Source of the DNA: JAVJRN01 sp040218415
GTDB taxonomy: Bacteria; Bacteroidota; Bacteroidia; Cytophagales; Cyclobacteriaceae
NCBI GenBank assembly: GCA_040218415.1
Contig: JAVJRN010000049.1
Location: forward strand, 310,001 to 374,000
Direction: 5' to 3'
Length of the DNA: 64,000 bases
Shown here: positions 7,704 to 16,416 of the stretch, piece after piece
Layout: every line of letters starts with the position of its first letter
How positions within the stretch are numbered: position 1 is the first letter of the stretch
Notes under the pieces: generated by a model
What the model was told of the DNA's origin: nothing
The model's database searches: none
What the model saw: the letters and a program-made list of their open reading frames with translations, nothing else
Program-made: the position numbers and the translations under genes

Positions 7704-8753
7704 ATGAGAAGGATAAAAGCATTGAAGTATTTGCTGGTTTTCACTTTGCCTGTTTTGGCTTATGTCTCATTTAACTCCAGAGGATGGCTCACCTACACGC
7801 CAATTATTGAAGCATTCCTTTTAGTCCCATTCTTAGAATTATTGTTCAAGCCGAACACTCAAAATTTAGAAGAATCTGAAGCGGAGATTAGAAAAAGTGA
7901 TTGGTTTTATGATTTGCTTGTTTACTTGGTTGTGCCAATTCAGTTTTTTTTCCTCTATTTATTTCTTGAGTCGATGCAAGAATCTGGCCTTGCAACCGTG
8001 GATATCATAGGTCGAATATCAGCAATGGGGCTTTTGTGTGGAGTAATTGGGATTAATGTAGCTCATGAACTAGGACATAGGACAAAAAAATACGAACGTC
8101 TGATGGCGAAGATGCTTCTGCTTACCTCATTGTACATGCATTTTTATATTGAGCACAATAGGGGGCATCACAAAAACGTAAGTACGAAAGAAGATCCTTC
8201 GTCAGCAAGAATGGGGGAGATGTTGTATTCTTTTTGGTTTAGATCTGTTGTCTATGCTTATTTATCCGCATGGAAGTTAGAAAAAGAAAGACTTGGTAAA
8301 AAAGGAATAAGCTGGTTCTCTTGGAAGAATGAAATGCTTATTTTTCAATTAATACAAGTGGCATTACTCGCTGTGATATACGCCCTGTACGGATTACCAA
8401 TTATGCTGTACTTCTTAGCAGCGGCGGTCATAGGATTTTTGCTTCTCGAAACAGTCAACTATATTGAGCATTACGGATTGGAAAGGGAGAGAAAAGGCAA
8501 TACTTACGAAAGAGTTTTGCCATCCCATAGTTGGAATTCCAACCACGTAGTTGGTCGCTTGTTATTGTTTGAATTATCGAGGCACTCCGACCATCATTTT
8601 ATCGCCAGCAGGAAATATCAAATATTGAGAAATATGGACAATAGTCCTCAAATGCCGACAGGATATCCCGGTATGATGTTGCTCGCAACAATTCCTCCGC
8701 TGTGGTTTTTCGTCATGAACACTAGAATTAGGCGTTTTAAGCAGATTAATTGA
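7704..8753 (+). CDS. alkB: AlkB-type integral-membrane alkane 1-monooxygenase/hydroxylase
   Basis: Membrane di-iron hydroxylase of the alkane monooxygenase / fatty-acid-desaturase superfamily, which oxidises terminal methyl groups of alkanes or related lipids. With the ATG at 7704 (a TTG nine bases upstream is less likely) the protein has 349 aa. The histidine boxes are HELGH (121-125), EHNRGHHKN (150-158), NYIEHYG (252-258) and LSRHSDHH (291-298), the four clusters diagnostic of AlkB. Six or so hydrophobic segments surround them. No rubredoxin or rubredoxin reductase gene is nearby, so the electron donors must be encoded elsewhere. The actual substrate is not shown by sequence. Confidence 0.88.
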   Translation: MRRIKALKYLLVFTLPVLAYVSFNSRGWLTYTPIIEAFLLVPFLELLFKPNTQNLEESEAEIRKSDWFYDLLVYLVVPIQFFFLYLFLESMQESGLATVDIIGRISAMGLLCGVIGINVAHELGHRTKKYERLMAKMLLLTSLYMHFYIEHNRGHHKNVSTKEDPSSARMGEMLYSFWFRSVVYAYLSAWKLEKERLGKKGISWFSWKNEMLIFQLIQVALLAVIYALYGLPIMLYFLAAAVIGFLLLETVNYIEHYGLERERKGNTYERVLPSHSWNSNHVVGRLLLFELSRHSDHHFIASRKYQILRNMDNSPQMPTGYPGMMLLATIPPLWFFVMNTRIRRFKQIN

Positions 8754-8815
8754 TTGATTTTTATCAGTTTTCTAATGTTTTGTTAAATTTTTTGCGCTTT
8801 ACCTATTTTTTAAGA

Positions 8816-8823
8816 TAATTTTG
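8816..8823 (+). promoter_or_regulatory. -7 box (TAATTTTG) that decides the start of the next gene
   Basis: Perfect TAnnTTTG with a TTG about 21 bases upstream (8792-8794). The possible TTG start codon at 8821 lies inside this box, so translation should begin at the ATG at 8857 instead, leaving a short leader. Confidence 0.5.
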
Positions 8824-8856
8824 AATCAAATTCATAAAGGTCAAATAGAATTCACT

Positions 8857-9108
8857 ATGTCTGTAGAAAAAGTTGAAAGTGCGCTTATAGCCGCAAAAGA
8901 CAAAATGTCCGATCTAGGTATCGACGAACAAATGGTATCAGAAATCGAATGGTGCTTAGGAAGTTACGCTCATGATGGAAATCCTGAAGGGTTATTTCAA
9001 AAAGCAGAAGAAGCCAAAAAAATATTGGTCGAGTACAAGAAAACCAATAGCCGTAAAGTATCAAAAAAATTGATTGAGGATTTGGAAAAAGCATTAAAAG
9101 CAAAGTAA
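8857..9108 (+). CDS. Small conserved-type helical protein, unknown function
   Basis: 83 aa from the ATG at 8857. The product is soluble, mostly helical and charged (MSVEKVESALIAAKDKMSDLG, split after 20 by its helix; then SEIEWCLGSYAHDGNPEGL and a Lys/Glu-rich C-terminal helix ending KALKAK). There is one Cys and no recognisable motif. It has its own promoter-like box (8816) and an immediately following intrinsic terminator, so it is probably a monocistronic gene. The family is not recognised. Confidence 0.7.
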   Translation: MSVEKVESALIAAKDKMSDLGIDEQMVSEIEWCLGSYAHDGNPEGLFQKAEEAKKILVEYKKTNSRKVSKKLIEDLEKALKAK

Positions 9109-9137
9109 AAAAAACCCGCCATGTGCGGGTTTTTTTT
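9107..9137. terminator. Bidirectional intrinsic terminator between convergent genes
   Basis: Eight As, stem CCCGC (9115-9119) and GCGGG (9125-9129), then eight Ts (9130-9137). The A and T runs make it work on both strands: it ends the small plus-strand gene and the minus-strand DUF5916 gene, whose coding ends fall inside it. Confidence 0.9.
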
Positions 9138-11319
9138 AAATATTAAACCAGTAAGACAGCTTTACTACCAGCGCCCTGTTTTTCGTAGCTCTATCCAGCG
9201 TATTATAATTATCGGTATAAACAATGAATAGATCACTGACTGGCTTAAATCTCCATTGAAGACGTGTGTTCACATTAAAATTATCTATCTGATTATTGTA
9301 CTGTAGAAAAGTAGTCCAAAATAACTTGTTGGTCATGGTTAGGTCAATTCTGGGACCTATGAGATAATATTCGGTGCTTGAACTTGCAAAGTCTAAGCGA
9401 TTATATTCAAAATTCATTTCTATATTCAAATAGGGCTGTAGCCTGTAAGCAACAAAACTTCCTGTAGAAAACAGCTTTCCAGTATAAAATCCTCCATAAC
9501 TCACAAAGCCATTTACACTTAACATTTTTCGATCATCAGTTCCTGCGTACACAAATGTCCTTAGCCAGTCATAGCGATTATTTGCGAAAAGTAACTCCTG
9601 ATCATTATCTGTAGGGTTAAAGTCGTCAAGTAGAAGTACACTACTGATCTCTGTGCCAAACCCAAATTCTGATCTATTGAGGAAGTTAAAATCGTAACTT
9701 AATTCTGCACCCTTATCCAGATTGTTGAAATCCAAGTCGTTCACGAATTCGAAACTTACCGATGGGCCATGTTTTTGAATTTTACCCTCTGGATAAAATG
9801 ACAGTTCTCCTCCAATACCACTGGAATAAATCCCCTTTCGAGGAACAAAGCCTACTTCGGCAGAATAGTTTTCACCGATAAGATTTTGGAACCAAAACAC
9901 CCTGAATTCTCGCGTACGGTAAGCAAGAAAGCCACCATGAGCAAATGTGCTATTCAGTTTTTCTGGATCAGAAGACCGATGGTAGAAAAAATTACCTTCC
10001 CACTTATTGTCCTCAGAGAGTAGATTGTAGTCTACACCATAGACACGGTTGTATCTGGAGGTTGAAAGTAAAGTGTCGGTTTTGTCTTGATCAAAGCTCT
10101 GCCTGTTTACAAATACAGCTCCGATATTTGATCGGCTAAATATTTGTCTTTGAAATACTGCAACTGAATAGTTTTGAGAAGGAGTGTTTGATTCAGGATC
10201 TTGCTCAGTTTGCATACTTAAAGCACCGACCCGCCAATCCTCGCCAATTTTACCACTCAGTCGAGCGCCACCAATAATTGGTACTTGCCTTGTCAGGCCA
10301 TCTTTGGTGTTAACAATGCCAATTCTCCTACTGAAAAATGGCCTTGACCCAGGAAATCCATTTGTGGCAAAGAGGTCTTGATTTTCAAGAAAGAATTGTC
10401 TTCGTTCGGGAAAAAACAATTCAAACCTATCCAAATTGGTGACTTGGGCATCAACTTCGACTTGTGAGAAGTCAGGATTGAATGTCAAGTCAAGGTTCAG
10501 ACTGTTGGTTAGTCCAACTTTTGCATCTAAGCCTGCTTGAATGTTGGAGTCTCTATCTGTGTTAAGCTCAAAATTTTCAGAGGAATTGGCATTTACGTAT
10601 GGAATCAACGAAATATTTGTGCCGGCTTTGGGTGGTTTTTGATCCCATACAAGTTTTGCAGTATACACTAAATCCGAACTTGAATATTGAATTGGAACTT
10701 GAATGAAAGAAGTTCTTTCATTTTGGATTTGATTATTTCTTAGGGCTTGAATATTCCAATTTGACTCTTCGTTGTATCGAAATGACTTGAAAGGAATGGC
10801 CATTTCAACAATCCAATATTCGTCATAAATTTTAGCCTCGGAAAACCATTTGTTATCCCAATCATCGGCAACACCTCCACCCAGGGTTACTAGTCCTTCC
10901 CTTTGTACATTGAGCGGTGTTACCTGAAAAGTAAAGCCATTACTTTGGTCATTGAAAGAATCGATATAGATACTAAAGTTGTCATTTCCAGACCAATTAA
11001 AATCTCTCCGAAGTGAGCGGACGATTGGCTGATCTTCAACGGCTTTGTAACAGATTGCTGCAACATACAATTTGTCATTGTCGTAGGTTATTTTAAATTC
11101 CGTCCGCTGCTGAGCGGGCAAAGAGTCAATAGGAAATGTTTGATAAAAGCCATCGGCGATTTGGGCATTTTCCCAATCAGTTTCATCCAGATAGCCATCA
11201 ATGACTATTTCAGAAAGCGCTTTTTTAATAAAATAGTTGGTGTTGTTTTTAAGGTTTTGTCCAAAAAGAATAGGGACAAAAAAAAACAGAAGTGGGGCTA
11301 CTCCTATAAATCTTTTCAC
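9136..11319 (-). CDS. DUF5916 outer-membrane protein with N-terminal CBM9-like domain
   Basis: 727 aa. The signal peptide MKRFIGVAPLLFFFVPILFGQ is followed by a carbohydrate-binding family 9/DOMON-like beta sandwich (about 30-220: EIVIDGYLDETDWENAQ, FKITYDNDKLYVAAICY) and a DUF5916 beta barrel (about 230-727) with FPERRQFFLENQDLF and a C-terminal Trp-Phe strand (VKLSYWFNI). These proteins are widespread in Bacteroidota envelopes; binding or export of a glycan or other ligand is presumed but unproven. It is a single transcription unit by spacing: the TerB-like gene begins 18 bases upstream on the same strand and the shared terminator lies at its end. Confidence 0.88.
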   Translation of the reverse strand: MKRFIGVAPLLFFFVPILFGQNLKNNTNYFIKKALSEIVIDGYLDETDWENAQIADGFYQTFPIDSLPAQQRTEFKITYDNDKLYVAAICYKAVEDQPIVRSLRRDFNWSGNDNFSIYIDSFNDQSNGFTFQVTPLNVQREGLVTLGGGVADDWDNKWFSEAKIYDEYWIVEMAIPFKSFRYNEESNWNIQALRNNQIQNERTSFIQVPIQYSSSDLVYTAKLVWDQKPPKAGTNISLIPYVNANSSENFELNTDRDSNIQAGLDAKVGLTNSLNLDLTFNPDFSQVEVDAQVTNLDRFELFFPERRQFFLENQDLFATNGFPGSRPFFSRRIGIVNTKDGLTRQVPIIGGARLSGKIGEDWRVGALSMQTEQDPESNTPSQNYSVAVFQRQIFSRSNIGAVFVNRQSFDQDKTDTLLSTSRYNRVYGVDYNLLSEDNKWEGNFFYHRSSDPEKLNSTFAHGGFLAYRTREFRVFWFQNLIGENYSAEVGFVPRKGIYSSGIGGELSFYPEGKIQKHGPSVSFEFVNDLDFNNLDKGAELSYDFNFLNRSEFGFGTEISSVLLLDDFNPTDNDQELLFANNRYDWLRTFVYAGTDDRKMLSVNGFVSYGGFYTGKLFSTGSFVAYRLQPYLNIEMNFEYNRLDFASSSTEYYLIGPRIDLTMTNKLFWTTFLQYNNQIDNFNVNTRLQWRFKPVSDLFIVYTDNYNTLDRATKNRALVVKLSYWFNI

Positions 11320-11337
11320 TCGTAGGTGCCTTTGAGG

Positions 11338-11745
11338 CTATCTCATTGGTATAAGGTGAGAATCGGCTATTGTACGCAAATAGCTTCTTTTGGTTTGAAT
11401 ACTTGGATCAGAATAGATATAGGCTGACAGGTCTGCAACTACTCCAGGTTTATAGCCAAGTGCAATCGCTAGTCTTTCACAAAAACTGATTTCTTTTTGA
11501 TGGATTTTCCCATCTATTTTCATTAATTGGATGACATTGAATATGTAATCAAACTTTTCATCAGGAGGAAGGTTTTTAAGATGGGGAATAGGTTTTGGAT
11601 TATCCATTATCAGCTCCACAGCATCTCTTTTCAATCCACCAGCCTTGCCGATACTATGTATTAATGCACTTTCTGATTCGGCAACATAATTATCTGCCTT
11701 AGATAGGTGGACGAGAATACTAATTTGTTCTTCTAAAGGTAACAT
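11338..11745 (-). CDS. TerB-like helical protein
   Basis: 135 aa, all-helical, with the TerB/DjlA-N-type pattern: EEQISILVHLSKADNYVAESE (a first EF-like acidic turn, here broken after 20), a middle helix, then VIQLMKIDGKIHQKEISFCE with a second acidic turn. TerB-fold proteins bind metal or act as adaptors with membrane proteins. No other tellurite-resistance gene is near. It lies 18 bases upstream of the DUF5916 outer-membrane gene and is probably co-transcribed with it. Confidence 0.75.
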   Translation of the reverse strand: MLPLEEQISILVHLSKADNYVAESESALIHSIGKAGGLKRDAVELIMDNPKPIPHLKNLPPDEKFDYIFNVIQLMKIDGKIHQKEISFCERLAIALGYKPGVVADLSAYIYSDPSIQTKRSYLRTIADSHLIPMR

Positions 11746-11882
11746 GAAAGCAATTTAATTTAATTTTAAATAGAATATCAAAAAGTTGAATTTTCTGAAT
11801 GTGATTTTTTCTAATAAATTTATTGATAAATAATTGGCGCACAATTTGCTTTTTTTTACCTGTTAGATTTAGCTTAGCATTT

Positions 11883-11933
11883 ATGAATGAAAATAGAAAC
11901 TATTGGTGGTGGTATTCTAATAAAGCTCAATGA
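11883..11933 (+). CDS. trpL: trp operon leader peptide with three consecutive Trp codons
   Basis: Sixteen codons, ATG at 11883 to TGA at 11931, encoding MNENRNYWWWYSNKAQ. The TGG triplet run is at 11904-11912. It lies 130 bases upstream of trpE and directly before mutually exclusive antiterminator and terminator folds, the classic arrangement for transcription attenuation by tryptophan supply. When charged tRNA-Trp is scarce the ribosome should stall on the TGG codons, and when plentiful it should reach the stop codon and cover the 5' arm of the antiterminator. A weak promoter-like TAGATTTAG lies just upstream (11864-11872). The chance of three TGG codons here by accident is low. Confidence 0.88.
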   Translation: MNENRNYWWWYSNKAQ

Positions 11934-11983
11934 GTTGTGAATAGCGCTATTAATTAAAATATATAGAACCCGCTCTTTACAGC
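11934..11983 (+). promoter_or_regulatory. trp attenuator antiterminator fold
   Basis: GUUGUGAAUAGCG (11934-11946), directly after the leader stop codon, pairs with CGCUCUUUACAGC (11971-11983): 12 of 13 positions pair, counting two G-U wobbles, with one U-C mismatch. The 3' half is the 5' arm, loop and start of the 3' arm of the terminator, so the two folds exclude each other. A ribosome at the leader stop codon would cover the 5' half; one stalled on the Trp codons would leave it free. Confidence 0.8.
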
Positions 11984-11995
11984 GGGTTTTTTTTT
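11967..11995 (+). terminator. trp attenuator (intrinsic terminator) before trpE
   Basis: AACCCGCT (11967-11974) pairs with AGCGGGTT (11981-11988) around a CTTTAC loop, followed by a run of nine Ts (11987-11995). It lies 18 bases before trpE with no gene ending here, so its function must be conditional, not the end of an upstream message. Confidence 0.92.
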
Positions 11996-12013
11996 GCTTT
12001 ACTGAAAACACAA

Positions 12014-13420
12014 ATGCTACATTTAAAAACTAGAGAAAGGAAAATTTTGGCTGATATCATCACACCTGTGGGTATATATCTAAAGGTGAGAGATCATTTT
12101 GCCAATTCTTTTTTGTTGGAAAGCTCAGATTATCATGGAGGAGAAAATAGTATCTCTTACATATGTTGCTTACCCATAGCGTCTTTTAGTTTGGAGGACG
12201 ACTTGATTAAAACAACGTTTCCGACTGGCGAATCTTCAAGTTTGGTATTAACGAAGGAAGTAAGTGTAGTCGAAGAACTCACTAAATTTTCAAAAAGCTT
12301 CCAGCAAATTGACAAAATTGCCGGTAGGATTCAAACAGGCCTTTTTGGTCATATGTCCTATGATGCCGTGGCTCATTTTGAAGATATTGAAATCAATCAG
12401 CATCGCTCGCTTTCTAGCGAACTACCGTTAATAAAATACCAGCTGTTCAAATATATCATTGCGTTAGACCATTTTAAAAACGAATGTTATTTGACGGAAA
12501 CGTATCTTGATGAACCAAATGAGGGTGAGTTTAGTCAGTTGCTCAATATTATCGCGAACCAGAACATCCCTTCCTTTTCCTTTTCAAAGAAGGGCAATAC
12601 TACTTCCAACTTTACTGATGATGAATTTCTTGAAAGAGTACAGTCTGGGATAAAACATTGCGATTTGGGAGATGTGTTTCAGGTTGTTTTTTCAAGACAA
12701 TTTCAAACTGAATTTAGAGGTGACGAGTTTCAACTTTATCGAGCCTTAAGATCAATAAACCCTTCACCTTACTTGTTTTACTTCGACTATGGTGGTTATA
12801 AAATTTTCGGATCTTCCCCTGAAGCACAAATAGTTATAAAAGATGATGTAGCAACGATTTATCCTATAGCCGGTACTTTTCGGAGAACGGGTAACGATAA
12901 AGCGGATGCTGAACTAGCTAATAAATTGCTCGAAGATCCGAAGGAAAATGCCGAACATATCATGTTGGTAGATTTAGCAAGAAATGATCTGAGCAAAAAC
13001 GCGGATAATGTGGTGGTGGAGACTTATAAAGAAGTTCAATACTACTCCCATGTGATTCATTTGGTTTCAAAAGTTTCTGGACAATTGAAAAAAGATTCTA
13101 AACCTCTGGATATTGTGGCAAGTACATTTCCAGCGGGCACATTATCGGGTGCTCCGAAGCATCGAGCCATGCAACTGATCGCACAATATGAAAAAACGGC
13201 TAGAGGATTCTATGGGGGAGCCATTGGATTCATGGACTTTGATGGAAATTTTAACCATGCCATTATGATTCGAACTTTTATGAGTAAAAAGAATCAATTG
13301 TTTTTTCAAGCGGGTGCGGGGATAGTTTCAAAATCTAATCCGGAAGGCGAAGTTCAGGAAGTTTACAATAAGTTAGCCGCACTCGAAGGGGCGCTCGATC
13401 TAGCACAAAATATCGACTGA
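12014..13420 (+). CDS. trpE: Anthranilate synthase component I
   Basis: Converts chorismate plus ammonia to anthranilate, the first committed step of tryptophan synthesis. 468 aa. The tryptophan-binding LLES motif is present (LLESS, 34-38), so feedback inhibition is likely. The chorismate-binding domain has PIAGTFRRTG, DPKENAEHIMLVDLARNDL and PAGTLSGAPKHRAM. Distinguished from PabB by the LLES motif, length and operon context. First structural gene of the trp operon, one base before trpG, downstream of the attenuator. Confidence 0.97.
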   Translation: MLHLKTRERKILADIITPVGIYLKVRDHFANSFLLESSDYHGGENSISYICCLPIASFSLEDDLIKTTFPTGESSSLVLTKEVSVVEELTKFSKSFQQIDKIAGRIQTGLFGHMSYDAVAHFEDIEINQHRSLSSELPLIKYQLFKYIIALDHFKNECYLTETYLDEPNEGEFSQLLNIIANQNIPSFSFSKKGNTTSNFTDDEFLERVQSGIKHCDLGDVFQVVFSRQFQTEFRGDEFQLYRALRSINPSPYLFYFDYGGYKIFGSSPEAQIVIKDDVATIYPIAGTFRRTGNDKADAELANKLLEDPKENAEHIMLVDLARNDLSKNADNVVVETYKEVQYYSHVIHLVSKVSGQLKKDSKPLDIVASTFPAGTLSGAPKHRAMQLIAQYEKTARGFYGGAIGFMDFDGNFNHAIMIRTFMSKKNQLFFQAGAGIVSKSNPEGEVQEVYNKLAALEGALDLAQNID

Positions 13421-13421
13421 G

Positions 13422-13997
13422 ATGAAAATTTTAGTATTAGATAACTACGACTCTTTTACCTACAATCTGGTGCACATTATTAGAGAGCTAGGTTTTTCGG
13501 CAAATTTGGAGGTTTTTCGCAACGATAAGATCAGTATTACCGAAGTATCGAAATATGATCATATACTTCTTTCTCCTGGCCCGGGATTACCAAAAGATGC
13601 TGGCATTATGCCAGAGTTGCTCAAGGTATATGCTCCGACAAAAAACATTTTAGGTGTATGTTTAGGACATCAGGCAATTGCTGAAGCTTTTGGTGGAGAA
13701 TTGTATAATCTTCCCAGTGTATTTCATGGCATTGCCACCAAAAATATCCTTCAAAATAGTGACCCGTTTTTTGATGATATTCCAGAGGAATTTCAGGTTT
13801 GCCGTTACCACTCCTGGGCCGTGAAAAATGAAAATCTACCAGAAGAACTGTCCATTACATCCGTGGACGAGCATGGAAGTATTATGGCCATTAGGCATAA
13901 GTTATTTAATGTAAGAGGTGTACAATTTCACCCTGAGTCAATAATGACTGAGCATGGCAAACAAATGATTAAAAACTGGTTAGCAATAGGATCATGA
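13422..13997 (+). CDS. trpG: Anthranilate synthase component II, glutamine amidotransferase
   Basis: 191-aa class I glutamine amidotransferase that supplies ammonia to TrpE. Nucleophile Cys80 is in GVCLGHQ, the oxyanion region is SPGPGLPKDAG (51-61), and the His-Glu pair is in VQFHPESIM near the C-terminus. It is separate from TrpD, not fused. Its end overlaps the trpD start by four bases (ATGA), indicating translational coupling. Confidence 0.96.
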   Translation: MKILVLDNYDSFTYNLVHIIRELGFSANLEVFRNDKISITEVSKYDHILLSPGPGLPKDAGIMPELLKVYAPTKNILGVCLGHQAIAEAFGGELYNLPSVFHGIATKNILQNSDPFFDDIPEEFQVCRYHSWAVKNENLPEELSITSVDEHGSIMAIRHKLFNVRGVQFHPESIMTEHGKQMIKNWLAIGS

Positions 13998-14986
13998 AAG
14001 AAGTATTAAATAAGTTGATTAAGTATCAAACCTTATCTCGTGATGAGGCATTTGAAATTCTGTCAAACTTGGCCACAGGAAAATATAATAACAGCCAAAT
14101 GGCGGCATTTATGACCGTGTATTTGATGCGTTCGATTCGCGTGGAAGAACTCGAAGGATTTCGTGATGCCATGTTAGAACTTTGCATTAGGATGCCTGGT
14201 GAAAAATATGATGCGATTGATCTTTGCGGTACTGGCGGAGATGGTAAAAACACATTCAATATATCTACGGTTAGTTCATTCGTGGTAGCCGGAGCGGGAC
14301 AGAAGGTGGTAAAACATGGAAACTATGGTGTTTCATCTATCAGTGGCTCGTCCAATGTACTAGAGCAACTCGGAATACAATTTTCCAATAATTTAGAAAC
14401 GATTGAAACAAGCATAGCTGAAGCGGGTATTTGTTTTTTGCACGCTCCTTTATTTCATCCTGCAATGAAAAATGTTGGGCCGGTCAGGCGTGATCTTGGC
14501 ATCAAAACTTTCTTTAACATGCTAGGGCCAATGGTAAACCCTGCGTTTCCAAAGTCTCAAGTTGTCGGTGTATTTAGTTTGGAATTGGCGAGGCTCTATG
14601 GATATTTATATCAAAATACCGATAAGCGATTTGCTATCGTTCATTCCTTGGACGGTTACGATGAAATATCGCTGACTGGCTCCTTTAAACTCATTACCAA
14701 TCAGGAAGAAAGAGTCATCAGTCCAGAGGAACTAGGCTTTGACACCTTGACCGAAGCTTCCTTGGCAGGTGGTGAGGATGTGCCAGCTTCTGCCAAAATA
14801 TTGCTAGATATTCTCAACGATCAATCGACCGATGCGCAAAAAAGTGCTGTATTGGCCAATGCTGGATTGGCGATAGCTACTGGCAAAAACCTGACTATAG
14901 AAGAAGGAATTGTCCAAGCTAAAGAATCCATTGAGAGCGGAAAAGCCTACAAAGCCTTTGAATTATTTAAATCAATTAACAAATAG
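13994..14986 (+). CDS. trpD: Anthranilate phosphoribosyltransferase
   Basis: Transfers phosphoribosyl from PRPP to anthranilate. 330 aa, near the family length. Motifs: GTGGDGKNTFNIST (79-92, PRPP pyrophosphate binding), KHGN (107-110), and GPVRRDLGIKTFFNMLGP in the anthranilate-binding region. Overlaps trpG by four bases; trpC follows after 22 bases. An out-of-phase frame beginning inside this gene at 14910 is only the upstream extension of trpC. Confidence 0.97.
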   Translation: MKEVLNKLIKYQTLSRDEAFEILSNLATGKYNNSQMAAFMTVYLMRSIRVEELEGFRDAMLELCIRMPGEKYDAIDLCGTGGDGKNTFNISTVSSFVVAGAGQKVVKHGNYGVSSISGSSNVLEQLGIQFSNNLETIETSIAEAGICFLHAPLFHPAMKNVGPVRRDLGIKTFFNMLGPMVNPAFPKSQVVGVFSLELARLYGYLYQNTDKRFAIVHSLDGYDEISLTGSFKLITNQEERVISPEELGFDTLTEASLAGGEDVPASAKILLDILNDQSTDAQKSAVLANAGLAIATGKNLTIEEGIVQAKESIESGKAYKAFELFKSINK

Positions 14987-15008
14987 CCCTTCAATAAGAA
15001 GTATAAAT

Positions 15009-15806
15009 ATGAAAAATATTCTTGATGAAATAGTTGCTCACAAAAAAATTGAAGTAGCAAACAATAAAGAATTGTTCCCAGTGAAACTTCTGGAAAAAAG
15101 TACTTTTTTCGAAGGCAAGTCAGTTTCCTTAAAAAAGTACCTTAGAAGAACTGATAAGCTAGGAATATTAGCAGAATTTAAGAGGCAATCACCATCCAAA
15201 GGAATCATCAATGCAAATGCTTCTGTAGAGAAGACATCTATTGGCTACATGCAGGCTGGTGCCTCAGGATTATCCATCTTGACGGACAATAAATATTTCG
15301 GTGGGAGTAATGCTGATTTATCTGCAGCCAGGAAGTATAACTTTTGCCCGATCCTTCGAAAAGATTTCATAATTGACGAATATCAGATTATCGAAGCTAA
15401 GTCCATCGGGGCGGATGTGATCCTGCTGATCGCCGCTTGTCTTACCCCCGATGAAATAAAAGTACTTTCAGCTACAGCCAAATCTCTGGGCTTAGAAGTG
15501 CTTTTGGAGGTACACAATGAAGAAGAGTTGAACCGATCCTTGGTTGGCGATTTGGATATCATCGGTGTAAATAATCGTGACTTGAAAACATTTGAAACAA
15601 ACATCAATACCTCAAGGGATTTGGTTACTAAAATTCCTGACGAATATTTGAAAATGTCGGAAAGCGGATTAAGTGACCCAAAAACAATAGTTGAATTGAA
15701 AAAATTAGGCTATGAAGGCTTCTTAATTGGTGAAAAATTCATGCACTCAGGCCGACCAGATAAGGCTTGTCGCCAGTTCATTAAAGATATAAAAGCTTTA
15801 TTGTAG
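15009..15806 (+). CDS. trpC: Indole-3-glycerol phosphate synthase
   Basis: Closes the indole ring from carboxyphenylamino-deoxyribulose phosphate. 265 aa from the ATG at 15009, chosen over an in-frame start at 14910 inside trpD because MKNILDEIVAHKKIEVA is the usual family N-terminus. Catalytic motifs: AEFKRQSPSKG (55-65), LTDNKYFGGS, LRKDFIIDEYQI and GVNNRDLKTF. Not fused to TrpF, unlike in enteric bacteria. One base separates it from trpF. Confidence 0.96.
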   Translation: MKNILDEIVAHKKIEVANNKELFPVKLLEKSTFFEGKSVSLKKYLRRTDKLGILAEFKRQSPSKGIINANASVEKTSIGYMQAGASGLSILTDNKYFGGSNADLSAARKYNFCPILRKDFIIDEYQIIEAKSIGADVILLIAACLTPDEIKVLSATAKSLGLEVLLEVHNEEELNRSLVGDLDIIGVNNRDLKTFETNINTSRDLVTKIPDEYLKMSESGLSDPKTIVELKKLGYEGFLIGEKFMHSGRPDKACRQFIKDIKALL

Positions 15807-15807
15807 G

Positions 15808-16416
15808 ATGTTATTAAAAGTTTGCGGTATGAGAGATGCCGATAACATTAAAGGAATGATAAGTTTGGCGCCTGATTATATCGGTTTCATATTTTACCCA
15901 AAATCGAAGCGATATGTAGGGGATAATTTTATAATGCCTCAAATACCCAAGCCTATAAAAAAAGTCGGTGTGTTTGTCAATGAGGCTATCGAAAGCTTAT
16001 TGCAAAAGGTACTTAAATACGAATTGGACTATGTACAGCTTCATGGAGATGAATCTGTTGAATATGTGGAGCAAGTGAAAAAAAATGAGGTAAATGTTTT
16101 CAAGGTATTTAGCCTGTCAGACCAAATGCCAATTCAACGTATGAAAAAATATGAATCTTTCGTTGACTGTTTTTTGTTTGACACGAAGACCCCTGAGTAT
16201 GGAGGAAGCGGACGAAAATTCAAGTGGAGCATTTTGAAACAATATAACCTCAACAAACCCTTTCTCCTTAGTGGAGGAATAGCTTTGGAAGACGTTGAAA
16301 TCATCAAAGATTTACAATTAGAAAATCTAATAGGCATTGATGTCAATAGCAAATTTGAAGCGAGCCCGGGTTTTAAAAATTTAGAATTAGTTAAAGAATT
16401 AAAAGCGAAAATATGA
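15808..16416 (+). CDS. trpF: Phosphoribosylanthranilate isomerase
   Basis: Amadori rearrangement step of tryptophan synthesis. 202-aa TIM barrel with catalytic Cys in KVCGMRD (4-10), catalytic Asp in LFDTKTPEYGGSGRKF and the phosphate-binding LLSGGI. Overlaps trpB by four bases (ATGA). Confidence 0.95.
   Translation: MLLKVCGMRDADNIKGMISLAPDYIGFIFYPKSKRYVGDNFIMPQIPKPIKKVGVFVNEAIESLLQKVLKYELDYVQLHGDESVEYVEQVKKNEVNVFKVFSLSDQMPIQRMKKYESFVDCFLFDTKTPEYGGSGRKFKWSILKQYNLNKPFLLSGGIALEDVEIIKDLQLENLIGIDVNSKFEASPGFKNLELVKELKAKI

Noticed and set aside
8821..8856. TTG start for the small helical protein
   Set aside because: The TTG lies inside a perfect -7 promoter box (8816-8823); the ATG at 8857 is preferred.
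14910..15008. In-frame upstream extension of trpC inside trpD
   Set aside because: The extension is antithetical to the TrpC N-terminus and is the trpD 3' end read in another frame; the ATG at 15009 fits the family.
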